64,000 bases of DNA. Source: Pieris napi. Lineage: Eukaryota; Arthropoda; Insecta; Lepidoptera; Pieridae. A model generated the notes under the pieces. That model was not told the DNA's origin and did not search any database. It was given only the letters and a program-made list of their open reading frames with translations. This document shows positions 63,931-64,000 of the stretch, one piece after another. How positions within the stretch are numbered: the stretch's first letter is position 1; every line of letters starts with the position of its first letter. The stretch is from NCBI RefSeq assembly GCF_905475465.1, contig NC_062259.1:11170501-11234500 (forward strand), given 5' to 3'. The position numbers and the translations under genes are program-made.

Positions 63931-64000
63931 CGTATCAAAGTCTAATATAAATGGATTTCCAATATTAGATTCCGTAAACGATTTTGCTGAAACAATGTTC

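Overview
The window looks like a piece of a lepidopteran (moth or butterfly) chromosome: AT-rich, intron-scale gene spacing, spliced exons, and a dense load of interspersed repeats whose forms (a Jockey-superfamily LINE 3' end, tRNA-derived SINEs, RTE-clade LINE debris, small terminal-inverted-repeat elements) are typical of Lepidoptera. That assignment is inference; no species marker is present. No prokaryotic genes, rRNA, CRISPR array or free-standing tRNA gene was seen.

Region by region. 1-5.3 kb: a PIF/Harbinger-like DNA transposon (1337-5271, TTA target duplication, remnant of a MADF-domain gene) into which an almost complete non-LTR retrotransposon (about 1752-5134, minus strand) has inserted; the latter has an intact 1060-codon endonuclease/reverse transcriptase frame. 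5.3-49 kb: mostly non-coding AT-rich DNA with SINEs, LINE tails, MITEs and local duplications; one plausible isolated coding exon (7263-7364, minus) and a CpG-rich island (about 19.33-19.74 kb). 48.1-49.3 kb: a minisatellite of about 130-bp units with a 466-bp higher-order period. 49.4-57.9 kb: five phase-compatible exons, minus strand, encoding the C-terminal half of an ionotropic glutamate receptor (M3, end of the S2 ligand-binding lobe, M4, cytoplasmic tail with a T-H-V end). One exon carries an in-frame TGA, and a stretch normally found between M3 and the end of S2 is not seen, so this may be a decaying copy. 56.2-57.5 kb: nested transposons in a receptor intron. 61.3-63.1 kb: a 1.8-kb unit bounded by the two ends of a dispersed repeat family, carrying a spliced Myb/SANT-like (MSANTD/zeste-like) gene. 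63.1-63.9 kb: further LINE fragments.

The strongest leads are the receptor with a premature stop, the repeat-bounded unit with a Myb/SANT gene inside, a perfect 61-bp inverted repeat at 54.5 kb, a 35-bp near-perfect hairpin at 1.2 kb, and the two nested transposon insertions, each with clear terminal repeats and 3-bp target duplications. All calls come from reading the sequence; no alignment or database search was run.
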